A DNA stretch of 38,035 bases from Tepidimonas thermarum (GCF_007556705.1 NZ_VJOL01000025.1:1-38035), one strand, 5' to 3'; counted from the stretch's first letter, positions 1-6,847 are shown. Notes: generated by a model not told the origin, from the letters alone. A program made the numbers and translations.

Positions 1-15
1 TAGATATTGAAGTGC

Positions 16-58
16 ATGACCGCCTCCGCAAACGAAATATAACACATTGATGTGTTAT
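16..58 (+). promoter_or_regulatory. Candidate promoter overlapped by a 20-bp palindromic operator
   Basis: A perfect inverted repeat, ATAACACATTGATGTGTTAT (39-58, arms of 9 bp around TG), overlaps a possible -10 element TATAAC at 38-43. A weak -35 match ATGACC lies at 16-21, 16 bp upstream. The shape, a repressor-type palindrome on the downstream side of a -10 box, suggests a regulated promoter firing rightward. No gene start with a good ribosome site follows within 200 bases, so the target could be a leader or the terminase operon. Binding protein unknown. Confidence 0.4.
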
Positions 59-342
59 GCGACATGAGCGGCAATGTCAAGACTCTGCTCCGAGTTGGAA
101 CACTGAAAGTCGATAGCCCTAAAACGCGCCAGAAAGGCTTCTGAGCGATTTTGCGATGCGGGCATCTCCGAGCATTGCCGGGGCTGCAATTGCGCCTCTG
201 GCGACGATTAACGGGTCCTTCCGGGCGATCTAAAAAGCGGGGGCCGCGCGCAGCGCGACGCTTGCCTAGCGTCAGACACAAAAAATAGGTGGTCAGGTGG
301 TCAGTGGTCACCCCGGCTGCCATCGAATGCTTGGAGATCCCC
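59..342. other. Noncoding stretch before the small terminase gene; possible cos region
   Basis: No convincing gene is visible here. The stretch contains a GC-rich segment (about 228-262), a small hairpin with 6-bp arms GACGCT/AGCGTC (257-262 and 268-273), and an A-rich tract followed by a tandem repeat (288-310). In lambda-like phages the cos site lies directly upstream of the small terminase gene, and this stretch occupies that position. The cleavage site itself cannot be recognised from sequence alone, so the cos assignment is positional inference. Confidence 0.35.
288..310 (+). repeat. Three tandem copies of (G)GTGGTCA
   Basis: Two perfect 8-bp copies of GGTGGTCA (288-295 and 296-303) are followed directly by GTGGTCA (304-310). 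The array ends 33 bases before the small terminase start. Iterated short sites beside a terminase gene are typical of binding arrays for the terminase small subunit (cosB/pac-like). That role is inferred from position. Confidence 0.5.
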
Positions 343-885
343 ATGAGCATGAGCTTGCGCGCCTACGCCCGGCATCGCGGTGTGGCGCTGTCCGCTGTCC
401 AGAAGGCGATTGCCATGGGCCGCATCCATCCCGAACCCGATGGCAGCATCGATCCGGCCAAGGCTGATGCCCAGTGGGATCGGCACACGCGAACCGCCCA
501 GCCGACCACCCCGAGGGTGACCACCACCCGACCACCGCCTGTTGCCCAGCACGCTTCCCAACCCGCGCCACCGCCGCCGATGCCCCAGGCCAGCGACGAT
601 GCCCGAGGCGTCGATTACCACAAGGCCCGGGCCGTGCGCGAAACCTACTCTGCCCGCCTGGCCAAGCTCGAATTCGAAGAGCGCACCGGCAAGCTGATCA
701 GCAAGGACGAGGTCGACATCAAGTATTTCCAGCTGGCCCGCCAGCTGCGGGATCGGATGCAGCAAATCCCGCGCAAGGTTGCCCCCGAGATCGTCGCCTT
801 GGTGGTGGCCGACCCGGATGTGCGCGGCGTCACCGACATCTTGGATGTCGCCATTCGTGAAGCGCTGGAGGATCTGGCCCGATGA
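343..885 (+). CDS. Terminase small subunit, Nu1-like
   Basis: DNA-packaging protein that would recognise the phage packaging site and recruit the large subunit. The first 30 residues (SLRAYARHRGVALSAVQKAI) look like the winged helix-turn-helix of Nu1-type small subunits. A Pro/Thr-rich linker follows (about residues 45-85), then an alpha-helical, charged part (about 90-180) with the sequence YHKARAVRETYSARLAKLE, usual in this family. The start at 343 was chosen because GGAG (333-336) sits 6 bases upstream; longer reading frames enter the repeat array. The protein is 180 aa, close to the family norm. Unusually, the large subunit is not next but starts at 7246. Confidence 0.8.
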   Translation: MSMSLRAYARHRGVALSAVQKAIAMGRIHPEPDGSIDPAKADAQWDRHTRTAQPTTPRVTTTRPPPVAQHASQPAPPPPMPQASDDARGVDYHKARAVRETYSARLAKLEFEERTGKLISKDEVDIKYFQLARQLRDRMQQIPRKVAPEIVALVVADPDVRGVTDILDVAIREALEDLAR

Positions 886-1124
886 AGAAACACCTGATCA
901 AAACCCACCCGATGTGGAGCCCCAGCGAGCCGACCTACGCCGATGTGGGCGATGTGGTCGGCAAAGCCTTCGCAGCGGGCCTGCGCCCCGATCCCGTCGA
1001 TGAGCCCGCAGTGGCGGACCTGTCGCCCGAGCTTCTCGAAATCCTGGTGCGCGACGCCTTACGCCAGCACCTTGATGCGCTGATTCCTATCGTCGCCCGC
1101 GAGATCACGCAGCGCCTGCGCTGA
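882..1124 (+). CDS. Small hypothetical protein behind the small terminase gene
   Basis: An 80-residue protein whose ATG overlaps the terminase stop (ATGA), so it is translationally coupled and part of the same operon. It has a basic N-terminus, a middle rich in Asp, Val and Pro, and a C-terminal amphipathic helix (about residues 45-78: LLEILVRDAL, IVAREITQRLR). No membrane segment or known motif is visible. I do not recognise the family. Confidence 0.65.
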   Translation: MKKHLIKTHPMWSPSEPTYADVGDVVGKAFAAGLRPDPVDEPAVADLSPELLEILVRDALRQHLDALIPIVAREITQRLR

Positions 1125-1128
1125 TTTC

Positions 1129-1150
1129 TTCGTCAGATCCCTCTGACGAA
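1129..1150. other. Perfect hairpin before the first methyltransferase gene
   Basis: Arms TTCGTCAGA (1129-1137) and TCTGACGAA (1142-1150) pair perfectly around a TCCC loop. The hairpin begins five bases after the upstream stop codon and ends 30 bases before the next start. No T-run follows, so it is a poor intrinsic terminator. It could act as an operator or an RNA-stability element. Confidence 0.5.
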
Positions 1151-1179
1151 TGCTTCAACACTTTCGTCGAGGGTCATCA

Positions 1180-2661
1180 ATGACGACTCCCTTCACCCCT
1201 GCCATGGCCAGCCGTATCGAGCTGTGGCCGCTGGACCGGCTCAAGCCCTACGCCAAAAATGCGCGCACCCACTCCGATGCACAGGTGGCACAGATCGCTG
1301 CCAGCATCGTCGAGTACGGTTTTACCGCGCCGCTGCTGGTGTCTGGCGAGGGCGACATCATGGCCGGTCACGGTCGCTTGGCCGCCGCGAAGAAACTCGC
1401 GCTCGATGTCGTGCCGGTGGTCGTCCTCGATCACCTCACGCCCACGCAGCGCCGCGCCTACATCCTCGCCGACAATGCGCTTGCCCAAGCCGCAGGCTGG
1501 GATGAGGAACTGCTGGCGTCCGAACTGGCCGAGCTCTCCGCTGCCGGTTTTGACCTGGCACTCACCGGCTTCAGCGACGAAGAGCTGGCCAGTCTGCTCG
1601 ATGAGGCCGATCCGGGCGACGAAACAAATCCGCCCATGGGCGGATTTACCGAGGACGCCGACGAGGACATTCCTGATGCGCCGGTGATCCCGGTGTCACG
1701 CCCGGGCGACATCTGGCAACTGGGCGCCCACCGCCTGATCTGCGGCGACTCGACCGATCCGGCTGTGGTCGCCAAGCTGATGGCCGATGACCAGGCGAGC
1801 CTGTGCTTCACCAGCCCGCCCTACGGCCAGCAGCGCGACTACACCCAGGGCATCGCCGACTGGGATGCGCTGATGCGCGGCGTCTTCGCCAATTTGCCGA
1901 TGGCAGGCGACGGTCAGGTGCTGGTGAACCTCGGTCTGATTCATCGCGACAACGAGGTGATCCCGTACTGGGATGGCTGGATCGCCTGGATGCGCCAGCA
2001 AGGCTGGCGACGCTTTGGCTGGTACGTCTGGGACCAGGGCCCCGGGATGCCTGGCGACTGGCAGGGCCGATTGGCTCCAAGCTTCGAGTTTGTTTTCCAC
2101 TTCAACCGCCAGAGCAGGAGGCCCAACAAGATCGTCCCCTGCAAGCACGCTGGCCAGGACAGCCACCTGCGCGCCGATGGCAGTTCCACGGCGATGCGCG
2201 GCAAGGATGGCGAAGTCGGTGGCTGGACCCATGCCGGACAGCCCACCCAGGACTACCGCATCCCGGACAGCGTGATCCGTCTCATGCGCCACAAGGGCAA
2301 GATCGGCCGGGACATCGACCATCCGGCGGTGTTTCCGGTGGCCCTGCCCGAGCACATCTTGCTGGCGTACTCGGACCCGGGTGATGTCGTCTTCGAGCCC
2401 TTCGGGGGCTCCGGTACCACGATCCTGGCCGCCCAGAAGACTGGACGCCAGGCCCGAGCCATCGAACTCGCCCCGCAATACACCGACGTGGCGGTCAAGC
2501 GCTTCCAACAGAACCACCCCGACATCCCGGTGACCTTGCTGGCGACCGGACAGGCCTTTGCCGAGGTCGAGGCAGAACGCCGGATCAGTAGTGGTAGCGC
2601 CCCTGCAGAAACTCGATCCGATCCGCTTTCACCAGATAGACGCAGCGGTGCTCTTGCGTAA
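1180..2661 (+). CDS. ParB-like domain fused to a DNA methyltransferase (N4/N6 type), copy 1
   Basis: The N-terminus (about residues 8-120, IELWPLDRLKPYAKNARTHS to the GHGRLAAAKKL motif) is a ParB/Srx-like nuclease fold. The C-terminal half is an amino-methyltransferase with catalytic motif SPPYG at residues 212-216 and the SAM-binding motif FEPFGGSGTT at 405-414. This order (IV before I) is that of the beta class. It probably modifies phage DNA against host restriction. GAGGG (1169-1173) supports the start at 1180. The last ~25 residues are encoded antisense to the toxin gene and look like read-through into a later insertion. Paralogous to the protein at 3168. Confidence 0.88.
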   Translation: MTTPFTPAMASRIELWPLDRLKPYAKNARTHSDAQVAQIAASIVEYGFTAPLLVSGEGDIMAGHGRLAAAKKLALDVVPVVVLDHLTPTQRRAYILADNALAQAAGWDEELLASELAELSAAGFDLALTGFSDEELASLLDEADPGDETNPPMGGFTEDADEDIPDAPVIPVSRPGDIWQLGAHRLICGDSTDPAVVAKLMADDQASLCFTSPPYGQQRDYTQGIADWDALMRGVFANLPMAGDGQVLVNLGLIHRDNEVIPYWDGWIAWMRQQGWRRFGWYVWDQGPGMPGDWQGRLAPSFEFVFHFNRQSRRPNKIVPCKHAGQDSHLRADGSSTAMRGKDGEVGGWTHAGQPTQDYRIPDSVIRLMRHKGKIGRDIDHPAVFPVALPEHILLAYSDPGDVVFEPFGGSGTTILAAQKTGRQARAIELAPQYTDVAVKRFQQNHPDIPVTLLATGQAFAEVEAERRISSGSAPAETRSDPLSPDRRSGALA

Positions 2662-2863
2662 TGCGACGTGACCACACATCCGCGCCCAAGTACTTCAGTG
2701 GTTCGGGATTGCCGATGCCCTTGAAGGGATCACGTAGTGCGGCCTTGACCAGTTCCAGTAACCGTTTGGCCGTGCGGCGTTCCGTTTCTACCCAGTAGCT
2801 CAAGTCTTCCAGAAACTCGGGCTGAAACACCGCGACGCGTTTGGCCTCAGGCTTCGAGGCCAT
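2585..2863 (-). CDS. yoeB: YoeB-family toxin (ribosome-dependent mRNA interferase)
   Basis: Type II toxin that cleaves mRNA in the ribosomal A site. The 92 residues contain the family signature: FLEDLSYW, a helical LLELVKAALRDPFKGIGNPEPLK segment, RRITQEHRCVY, and the C-terminal HY pair that acts in catalysis in E. coli YoeB. The start at 2863 (MASKPEAKR) gives the usual length and a 17-base overlap with the antitoxin gene, as in other yefM-yoeB operons. It is encoded opposite the late genes, and its 3' end overlaps the end of the first methyltransferase gene by 77 bases. Confidence 0.93.
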   Translation of the reverse strand: MASKPEAKRVAVFQPEFLEDLSYWVETERRTAKRLLELVKAALRDPFKGIGNPEPLKYLGADVWSRRITQEHRCVYLVKADRIEFLQGRYHY

Positions 2864-3128
2864 AGTGCTTCTCAAGGGCATCGACGGCGGTCGGGGCGAC
2901 ATCCCCAGCACGGGCGCGTGCCAAGGCGGCCAGCAGACGCTCGGCATTCTTCGGCGAGCGCAGCAGGTGTGCCGTCTCCATCAGGCTTTGCAGCTCATCG
3001 GCGGCAATCATCGCCACCGCATCCCCGGAACGGCGGCGTACCAGTATCACTTCTCGGTCATCGACCGCGCGGTCCATGAGCGTCTTGAACTGCTCCCGGG
3101 CTTGGCTGTAGGTGGTTTCGATGGTCAT
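2847..3128 (-). CDS. yefM: YefM-family antitoxin (Phd/YefM)
   Basis: Antitoxin and autorepressor of the YoeB toxin. The N-terminal DNA-binding part has the Phd/YefM pattern (TYSQAREQFKTLMDRAVDDRE, ILVRRRSGDAVAMIAADELQSLMET). The C-terminal part (residues ~55-93) would wrap the toxin. A strong AAGGAGG site lies 5 bases before the ATG. Antitoxin-first order and overlap with yoeB are canonical. The pair is a self-contained cassette placed between two methyltransferase paralogues on the opposite strand, and could stabilise the prophage. Confidence 0.93.
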   Translation of the reverse strand: MTIETTYSQAREQFKTLMDRAVDDREVILVRRRSGDAVAMIAADELQSLMETAHLLRSPKNAERLLAALARARAGDVAPTAVDALEKHYGLEA

Positions 3129-3133
3129 GGCAA

Positions 3134-3193
3134 CCTCCTTCTAATTGGACAGAATTATTGTACAACTATGGACCAACAAATGCTCGCTGACAA
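3134..3193 (-). promoter_or_regulatory. yefM-yoeB promoter, operator and ribosome site
   Basis: On the minus strand a -35 TTGTCA (3188-3193) and a -10 CATAGT (3165-3170) are 17 bp apart. Just downstream is the palindrome TTGTACAA (3158-3165), which contains the TGTACA core known as the YefM operator in E. coli. AAGGAGG (3134-3140) precedes the antitoxin start. The -35 and -10 boxes fall inside the start region of the second methyltransferase gene. Confidence 0.6.
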
Positions 3194-4442
3194 AATCGAA
3201 CTCTGGCCAACCAGTCGGCTGATCCCCTACGCCAGAAACCCCAGGAAGAACGATCACGCGGTCGAGCAGATGGCGGCGGCCATTACCGAGTTCGGGTTTC
3301 GCATCCCGATCATCGCCAAGAGCACAGGCGAGGTGGTCGACGGCCATCTGCGTCTCAAGGCCGCTTTGCGACTGGGGCTGGAGACGGTGCCGGTGATCTT
3401 GGCCGATGACCTGACGCCAGCGCAGATCAAGGCCTTCCGTATCCTGGCCAACCGCTCGGCCACCTGGGCGGACTGGGACGAGGACCTGCTGCGCCTCGAA
3501 CTCGAAGAGCTCAAGCTCGACGACTTCGATCTCGCGCTCACCGGTTTCGATGCCGACGAGCTCCTGGAAATCATGGCCGGCGAAGAAACCACCACCGAGG
3601 GCAACACCGACGAGGATGCTGCTCCCGAGGTGCCAGTCAACCCGGTATCCAAACCCGGCGACGTCTGGATCATGGGCCAGCACCGGCTGCTCTGTGGCGA
3701 TGCGACCGATCCGGCAAGTTACGACACGCTGCTGGGCACCGAGCGGGTGGCGATGATCTTTCAAGATCCGCCGTACAACGTGGACTATGCCAACAGTCCC
3801 AAGGACAAGCTGCGCGGCACCCACCGCCCGATCCTGAACGACAACCTGGGTGAAGGCTTTCAGGCCTTCCTGCTTGCCGCACTCAAGCCTGCGCTACAGC
3901 GGTGCGACGGTGCCATCTACATCGCCATGTCCTCCAGCGAACTGGACACGCTGCAGTCCGCCTTTCGGGCTGCCGGGGGCCACTGGTCCACCTTCATCAT
4001 CTGGGCCAAGAACACCTTTACGCTCGGGCGCTCGGATTACCAGCGCCAGTACGAGCCCATCCTCTACGGTTGGCGTGAGGGGGCTAATCGGCACTGGTGC
4101 GGTGATCGTGACCAGGGTGACGTGTGGGAGATCAAGAAGCCCGCGAAGAATGCCTTGCACCCGACCCAGAAGCCGGTGGAGGTGCCTGAGCGCGCGATTC
4201 GCAATTCCAGTCGTCCGGGCAGTCTTGTTTTGGACTGCTTCGGCGGTTCGGGTAGCACGCTGATTGCCTGCGAGAGGACGGGCCGCGTTTGTCGGGTCAT
4301 GGAACTCGATCCGAAGTATTGCGACGTTATTGTTCGCCGCTGGCAAGACTGGACCGGACAGAAGGCGCAGCGCGCTGACGATGGCTTGCTGTTCGATGAG
4401 CTGGCGAGCGATCAGCCCCTCGAGGCAGGGATGATCGACTGA
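3168..4442 (+). CDS. ParB-like domain fused to a DNA methyltransferase (N4/N6 type), copy 2
   Basis: Same architecture as the gene at 1180: ParB-like domain (residues ~6-110, IELWPTSRLIPYARNPRK, then VVDGHLRLKAA) and a beta-class methyltransferase with DPPYN at residues 200-204 and DCFGGSGST at 356-364. DPPY is the usual catalytic motif of N6-adenine enzymes, so this copy probably makes N6-methyladenine, whereas the SPPY copy may methylate cytosine N4 or adenine. The start is uncertain (ATG at 3168 or 3180): neither has a clear ribosome site, perhaps because the toxin-antitoxin cassette displaced the original leader. Confidence 0.88.
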   Translation: MDQQMLADKIELWPTSRLIPYARNPRKNDHAVEQMAAAITEFGFRIPIIAKSTGEVVDGHLRLKAALRLGLETVPVILADDLTPAQIKAFRILANRSATWADWDEDLLRLELEELKLDDFDLALTGFDADELLEIMAGEETTTEGNTDEDAAPEVPVNPVSKPGDVWIMGQHRLLCGDATDPASYDTLLGTERVAMIFQDPPYNVDYANSPKDKLRGTHRPILNDNLGEGFQAFLLAALKPALQRCDGAIYIAMSSSELDTLQSAFRAAGGHWSTFIIWAKNTFTLGRSDYQRQYEPILYGWREGANRHWCGDRDQGDVWEIKKPAKNALHPTQKPVEVPERAIRNSSRPGSLVLDCFGGSGSTLIACERTGRVCRVMELDPKYCDVIVRRWQDWTGQKAQRADDGLLFDELASDQPLEAGMID

Positions 4443-4560
4443 AGGTGGTAAGGCAAGGTGTGGTACAGGTCCGGTACCGCATGCCAAGCTCCGGCGTGGC
4501 GAGATCTGGCGTGGAAAAGGCATGGCATGGAATCCACGCACGGGAAGCCGAGGAGGCGCT

Positions 4561-4797
4561 GTGAAGCAGTCGCGCTGGATGTCGCTGGTGGAAGCCGTGG
4601 CCAATGTGCTGGTCGGCTATGGCGTGGCGGTGGCAACCCAGTGGGCGGTGTTTCCGCTCTTCGGTCTGTACGCCACGCTGCAGGAGAACTTGCTGATTGG
4701 CCTGATCTTCACGGCCGTGTCGCTCGTCAGGAGTTACGTGCTGCGTCGGGCCTTCGAGGCGCTGCGCGTGCGTCAGCTGTCCGCAAACTCCGGATAA
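4561..4797 (+). CDS. Small membrane protein, DUF7220-like
   Basis: A 78-residue protein with two hydrophobic segments (about residues 14-33, ANVLVGYGVAVATQWAVFP, and 40-58, NLLIGLIFTAVSLV) and a basic C-terminus (VRSYVLRRAFEALR). I recognise it as the small phage protein family annotated DUF7220, whose members begin MKQSRWMSLVEA. The GTG start at 4561 was chosen because AGGAGG (4551-4556) sits 4 bases upstream. An ATG at 4522 would add 13 residues without a good ribosome site. Function unknown; inner-membrane location inferred. Confidence 0.75.
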   Translation: MKQSRWMSLVEAVANVLVGYGVAVATQWAVFPLFGLYATLQENLLIGLIFTAVSLVRSYVLRRAFEALRVRQLSANSG

Positions 4798-4979
4798 AGA
4801 TCACCGCTGCTGATGTCGGCGCGGTACGTGACGTTGCGAAACTCGTCCGGGGCGTCGGCCAGGATCACGCCGCCGACCGACTGGATAGCGACGCCGTACT
4901 TGCGGGTGAGTACCGTCAGCTCGGCGATGAACTGGTCGTAGTTGGCTTCGAGTTGTGGGCTGGTGGGTGCGACGGCCAT
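4773..4979 (-). CDS. Small hypothetical protein, last gene of the minus-strand array
   Basis: A 68-residue acidic protein (MAVAPTSPQLEANYDQF...), preceded by AAGGAG at a good distance and starting 10 bases after the stop of the gene at 4990, so probably cotranscribed with it. A short helix at residues 10-28 is followed by likely beta strands (VAIQSVGGVILAD, NVTYRADI). Its 3' end overlaps the convergent membrane gene by 25 bases. No family recognised. Confidence 0.65.
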   Translation of the reverse strand: MAVAPTSPQLEANYDQFIAELTVLTRKYGVAIQSVGGVILADAPDEFRNVTYRADISSGDLYPEFADS

Positions 4980-4989
4980 GGTGTGCTCC

Positions 4990-5358
4990 TTATGCCGCCA
5001 GGGACTCTTCGACGATCTCGCAGTGGATCACGAAGCCCGTCAGGTAGGGAAGGCCCTTGGGGATGCCGAAACGCTTGCTGGTGCTGCGGCCAATCGTCCA
5101 GCCCATCCAACGTTGCGTGGCGGCGTTGATCGCGTCGGCCAGGGTGGCGCCAGTGTAGAGGCCGTTTTGCACGTCGTCGGCAAAGTGGCGACCGTGGCGG
5201 CTGTCGAGGAAGGCGCGCACCGATTCGAGCGGCTGGCCGGTGGCGTCCGAGATGGCGGTCATGGCCAGTGGCCAGGCGGCTTCGGCCTGCTCGTTCATCG
5301 TGCCGTAAAAGCCCCACGACTCGTTCTGGGTGGCGGGGATCTGGGTGGTGGTGTTCAT
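4990..5358 (-). CDS. Hypothetical protein of the minus-strand array (122 aa)
   Basis: Begins MNTTTQIPATQ with AGGAG 7 bases upstream. The protein is mixed alpha/beta, with WGFYGTMNEQAEAAWPLAMTAIS (helical), RHFADDVQNGLYTG, and a C-terminal LTGFVIHCEIVEESL strand. No membrane segment or catalytic motif is visible, and I do not assign a function. The frame is open upstream through the repeat element (LGFHRPKRGTLGVATIN, in frame), but the ATG at 5358 is better supported. First in a short interval after the 5374-5424 repeat copy. Confidence 0.65.
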   Translation of the reverse strand: MNTTTQIPATQNESWGFYGTMNEQAEAAWPLAMTAISDATGQPLESVRAFLDSRHGRHFADDVQNGLYTGATLADAINAATQRWMGWTIGRSTSKRFGIPKGLPYLTGFVIHCEIVEESLAA

Positions 5359-5373
5359 CTCTGGCTCCTGGCG

Positions 5374-5424
5374 GTTGATCGTTGCGACACCCAACGTGCC
5401 GCGCTTCGGGCGATGGAAGCCAAG
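5374..5424 (-). repeat. Leader-like repeat, copy R1
   Basis: Read on the minus strand this is CTTGGCTTC..., a variable spacer, then GGTGTCGCAACGATCAAC directly before the ribosome site of the gene at 5358. Its last 18 bases (5374-5391) are identical to those of copy R2 (5747-5764). In the conserved frame it spells LGF-x4-RGTLGVATIN. A preceding inverted AGCCAAG (5446-5452 against 5418-5424) could form a hairpin with 7-bp arms. Confidence 0.7.
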
Positions 5425-5461
5425 TGCCATCTCCATCTTTCTGCGCTTGGCTCGGGGGGCC

Positions 5462-5728
5462 TCATTCCATCGTGTCGGCACGCACCAGTTCTGCCTGGGC
5501 GCTGGCAATCAGGTCCAGGCGCAGGTTCGGCGTGATGTTGCAGGCCAGTTCATTGAGGGTCCAGTTCATCACATCAGCCTTGTCACGCAGCGACTCGGCT
5601 TCATCGAACCGGGCGGTGTAGCGATCCAGTTCGCGCAAGGCTCGTTCCAGGGTGGATCGGGCTTGCGCCAGGGCCTCGCGGGCGCGGTGTTCGGCGTGCA
5701 GGGCTTGAAATTCGCGGGGGGTGTTCAT
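5462..5728 (-). CDS. Small hypothetical coiled-coil protein
   Basis: An 88-residue, highly charged protein. Residues ~5-45 (FQALHAEHRAREALAQARST, LERALRELDRYTARFDEAES) are strongly helical with heptad-like spacing, suggesting a coiled coil, and the rest is also helical. Good ribosome site (GGAG, 9 bases upstream). It follows repeat copy R2 and the 44-codon gene. No family recognised. Confidence 0.65.
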   Translation of the reverse strand: MNTPREFQALHAEHRAREALAQARSTLERALRELDRYTARFDEAESLRDKADVMNWTLNELACNITPNLRLDLIASAQAELVRADTME

Positions 5729-5743
5729 GGTGTGCTCTCCTTC

Positions 5744-5878
5744 TCAGTTGATCGTTGCGACACCTGTATGAACGCGCTTGTCGCCACTGAAGCCAAGCTC
5801 AATCTGCATCTCCCGGCAGGCCACCAGCAAGGTTGGCAACAGGTCTGCCGGGATTGGCTCGTCGGGCTGCGTGCTCAC
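5744..5878 (-). CDS. 44-residue small protein overlapping the DUF3489 gene
   Basis: A GTG start (5878) overlaps the TGA of the DUF3489 gene (GTGA), so translation is likely coupled. The product begins MSTQPDEPIPADLLPTLL, has an amphipathic helix (LLPTLLVACREMQIEL) and ends GFSGDKRVHTGVATIN. Its last third is repeat copy R2, so the repeat is coding here. The same LGF....RVH...V pattern is readable in the other three copies, which argues that the repeat has, or had, coding value. Function unknown. Confidence 0.5.
   Translation of the reverse strand: MSTQPDEPIPADLLPTLLVACREMQIELGFSGDKRVHTGVATIN
5747..5799 (-). repeat. Leader-like repeat, copy R2
   Basis: Minus strand: CTTGGCTTC, spacer, AAGCGCGTTCATACAGGTGT, CGCAACGATCAAC, stop codon, then the ribosome site of the gene at 5728. 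It shares an 18-bp identical end with R1 and the CGCGTTCATACAG-like middle with R3 and R4. It lies inside the 44-codon gene. Confidence 0.7.
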
Positions 5879-6471
5879 GCGGTAGCTTCCTCGGCGATGC
5901 GGTAGAGGCGCTGTCCTGCGCCCGGCGTGCCAGCAGGCCCTTCGATCTTCTCGGAGACGATGGTCAGGCCCAACTTCTTCTTGAGTGCGCCGGCAAAGGT
6001 GCCGCGTACCGTGTGCGCCTGCCAGCCCGTGGCCTCGCAGATCTGCGCGATGGTCGCGCCCTCGGGGCGTTTCAACATCTCGATCACCAGCGCCTGCTTG
6101 CTGTGCTCGCGACCGCGCTTCGGCGCGGCATCGGGCTGGTCCTGTTGCCAGCTGGCCTCGGCGGCGGCGACCGCTGCTTCCAGCTCCGGGTCGTCGGCCA
6201 GGGGCGGCGTGGCAACGCGGGTGGCCACCGTCGGCGGCAGGACATCTTCCGGCTGCGCCTCGCCCTTGATGATGGCGATGGCTGCTGGGCTCAGGCGCCA
6301 CTGGCCGCCTTGCTGCTCGATCAACCCCCGCTGCGCGAGGCTGGCGATCATCTTGAGCTTGGCGCCGCCCTTGAGCTCGAGCAGCGGCTCGATCAGGCCA
6401 TTGGCGTCGCAATGGGCGCGGGTGATGAGATCGAGTTGGCGTTCGGTGATGGGGGAGGTTTGTGCAGACAT
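5875..6471 (-). CDS. DUF3489 family protein
   Basis: A 198-residue protein. Residues ~8-70 (SPITERQLDLITRAH ... LRLSPAAIAIIKGE-like) form one small helical, winged-helix-like domain. An Ala/Pro/Asp-rich linker follows (~75-125), then the conserved C-terminal DUF3489 part (~125-190), with REHSKQALVIEMLKRPEGAT, IAQICEATGWQAHTVRGTFA and LKKKLGLTI. The second half resembles a helix-turn-helix, so DNA binding is plausible. AGGAG lies 8 bases upstream. The family is common in phage and plasmid accessory regions; role unknown. Confidence 0.82.
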   Translation of the reverse strand: MSAQTSPITERQLDLITRAHCDANGLIEPLLELKGGAKLKMIASLAQRGLIEQQGGQWRLSPAAIAIIKGEAQPEDVLPPTVATRVATPPLADDPELEAAVAAAEASWQQDQPDAAPKRGREHSKQALVIEMLKRPEGATIAQICEATGWQAHTVRGTFAGALKKKLGLTIVSEKIEGPAGTPGAGQRLYRIAEEATA

Positions 6472-6507
6472 GGTGTTTCTCCTGGTCGTTGGATGGATCG
6501 GCGCGAG

Positions 6508-6753
6508 TCAGTCTTCCCACAGGTGCTCGCCATCGAGGCTGATCCACAGGCGCGCATCGCGCGCGGTGGCCATCTCGCGCACCGGCAGGCCGGTTTTGAG
6601 GTTGGTGCCGGTCTTGCCGGTGAAGTCGTAACGCTGGCCGTCGTACATCACGGTCGCTGGGCCTTGATCGTTGAACTCGACGCGGATCAGGCGGGGGCCG
6701 AGGGCGTTGCCGTTGGTGTCGGTGACCTGGGGTTGGCGGATGCGCAGGGTCAT
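6508..6753 (-). CDS. Small hypothetical protein (81 aa), beta-rich
   Basis: Short protein dominated by likely beta strands (LRIRQPQVTD, RLIRVEFNDQGPATVMYDGQ, RYDFTGKTG, ARLWISLDGEHLWED). A good AAGGAG ribosome site lies upstream, just after repeat copy R3. It probably belongs to the same transcription unit as its neighbours. No motif or family recognised. Confidence 0.65.
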   Translation of the reverse strand: MTLRIRQPQVTDTNGNALGPRLIRVEFNDQGPATVMYDGQRYDFTGKTGTNLKTGLPVREMATARDARLWISLDGEHLWED

Positions 6754-6782
6754 GGTCTGCTCCTTGGTGCGTGGTGATCGGG

Positions 6783-6820
6783 TGACGTGATGAACGCGCT
6801 GTTCGCGTGAGAAGCCAAGC
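6783..6820 (-). repeat. Leader-like repeat, copy R3, with 10-bp hairpin
   Basis: Minus strand: GCTTGGCTTC, spacer, AACAGCGCGTTCATCACGTC, before the ribosome site of the gene at 6753. The GAAGCCAAGC arm (6811-6820) pairs perfectly with GCTTGGCTTC (6828-6837) around a 7-base loop. In the frame conserved with R2 it reads LGFSREQRVHHVT. Confidence 0.65.
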
Positions 6821-6847
6821 GCTTTTTGCTTGGCTTCGCGTTTCTCG

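Noticed and set aside
64-144. A 26-codon frame (MSGNVKTLLRVG...) near the window start
   Set aside because: No ribosome site and nothing recognisable; could be the remains of a gene but not supportable.
1696-2517. A 273-codon minus-strand frame opposite the first methyltransferase
   Set aside because: Shadow of the methyltransferase domain; no motif and no ribosome site.
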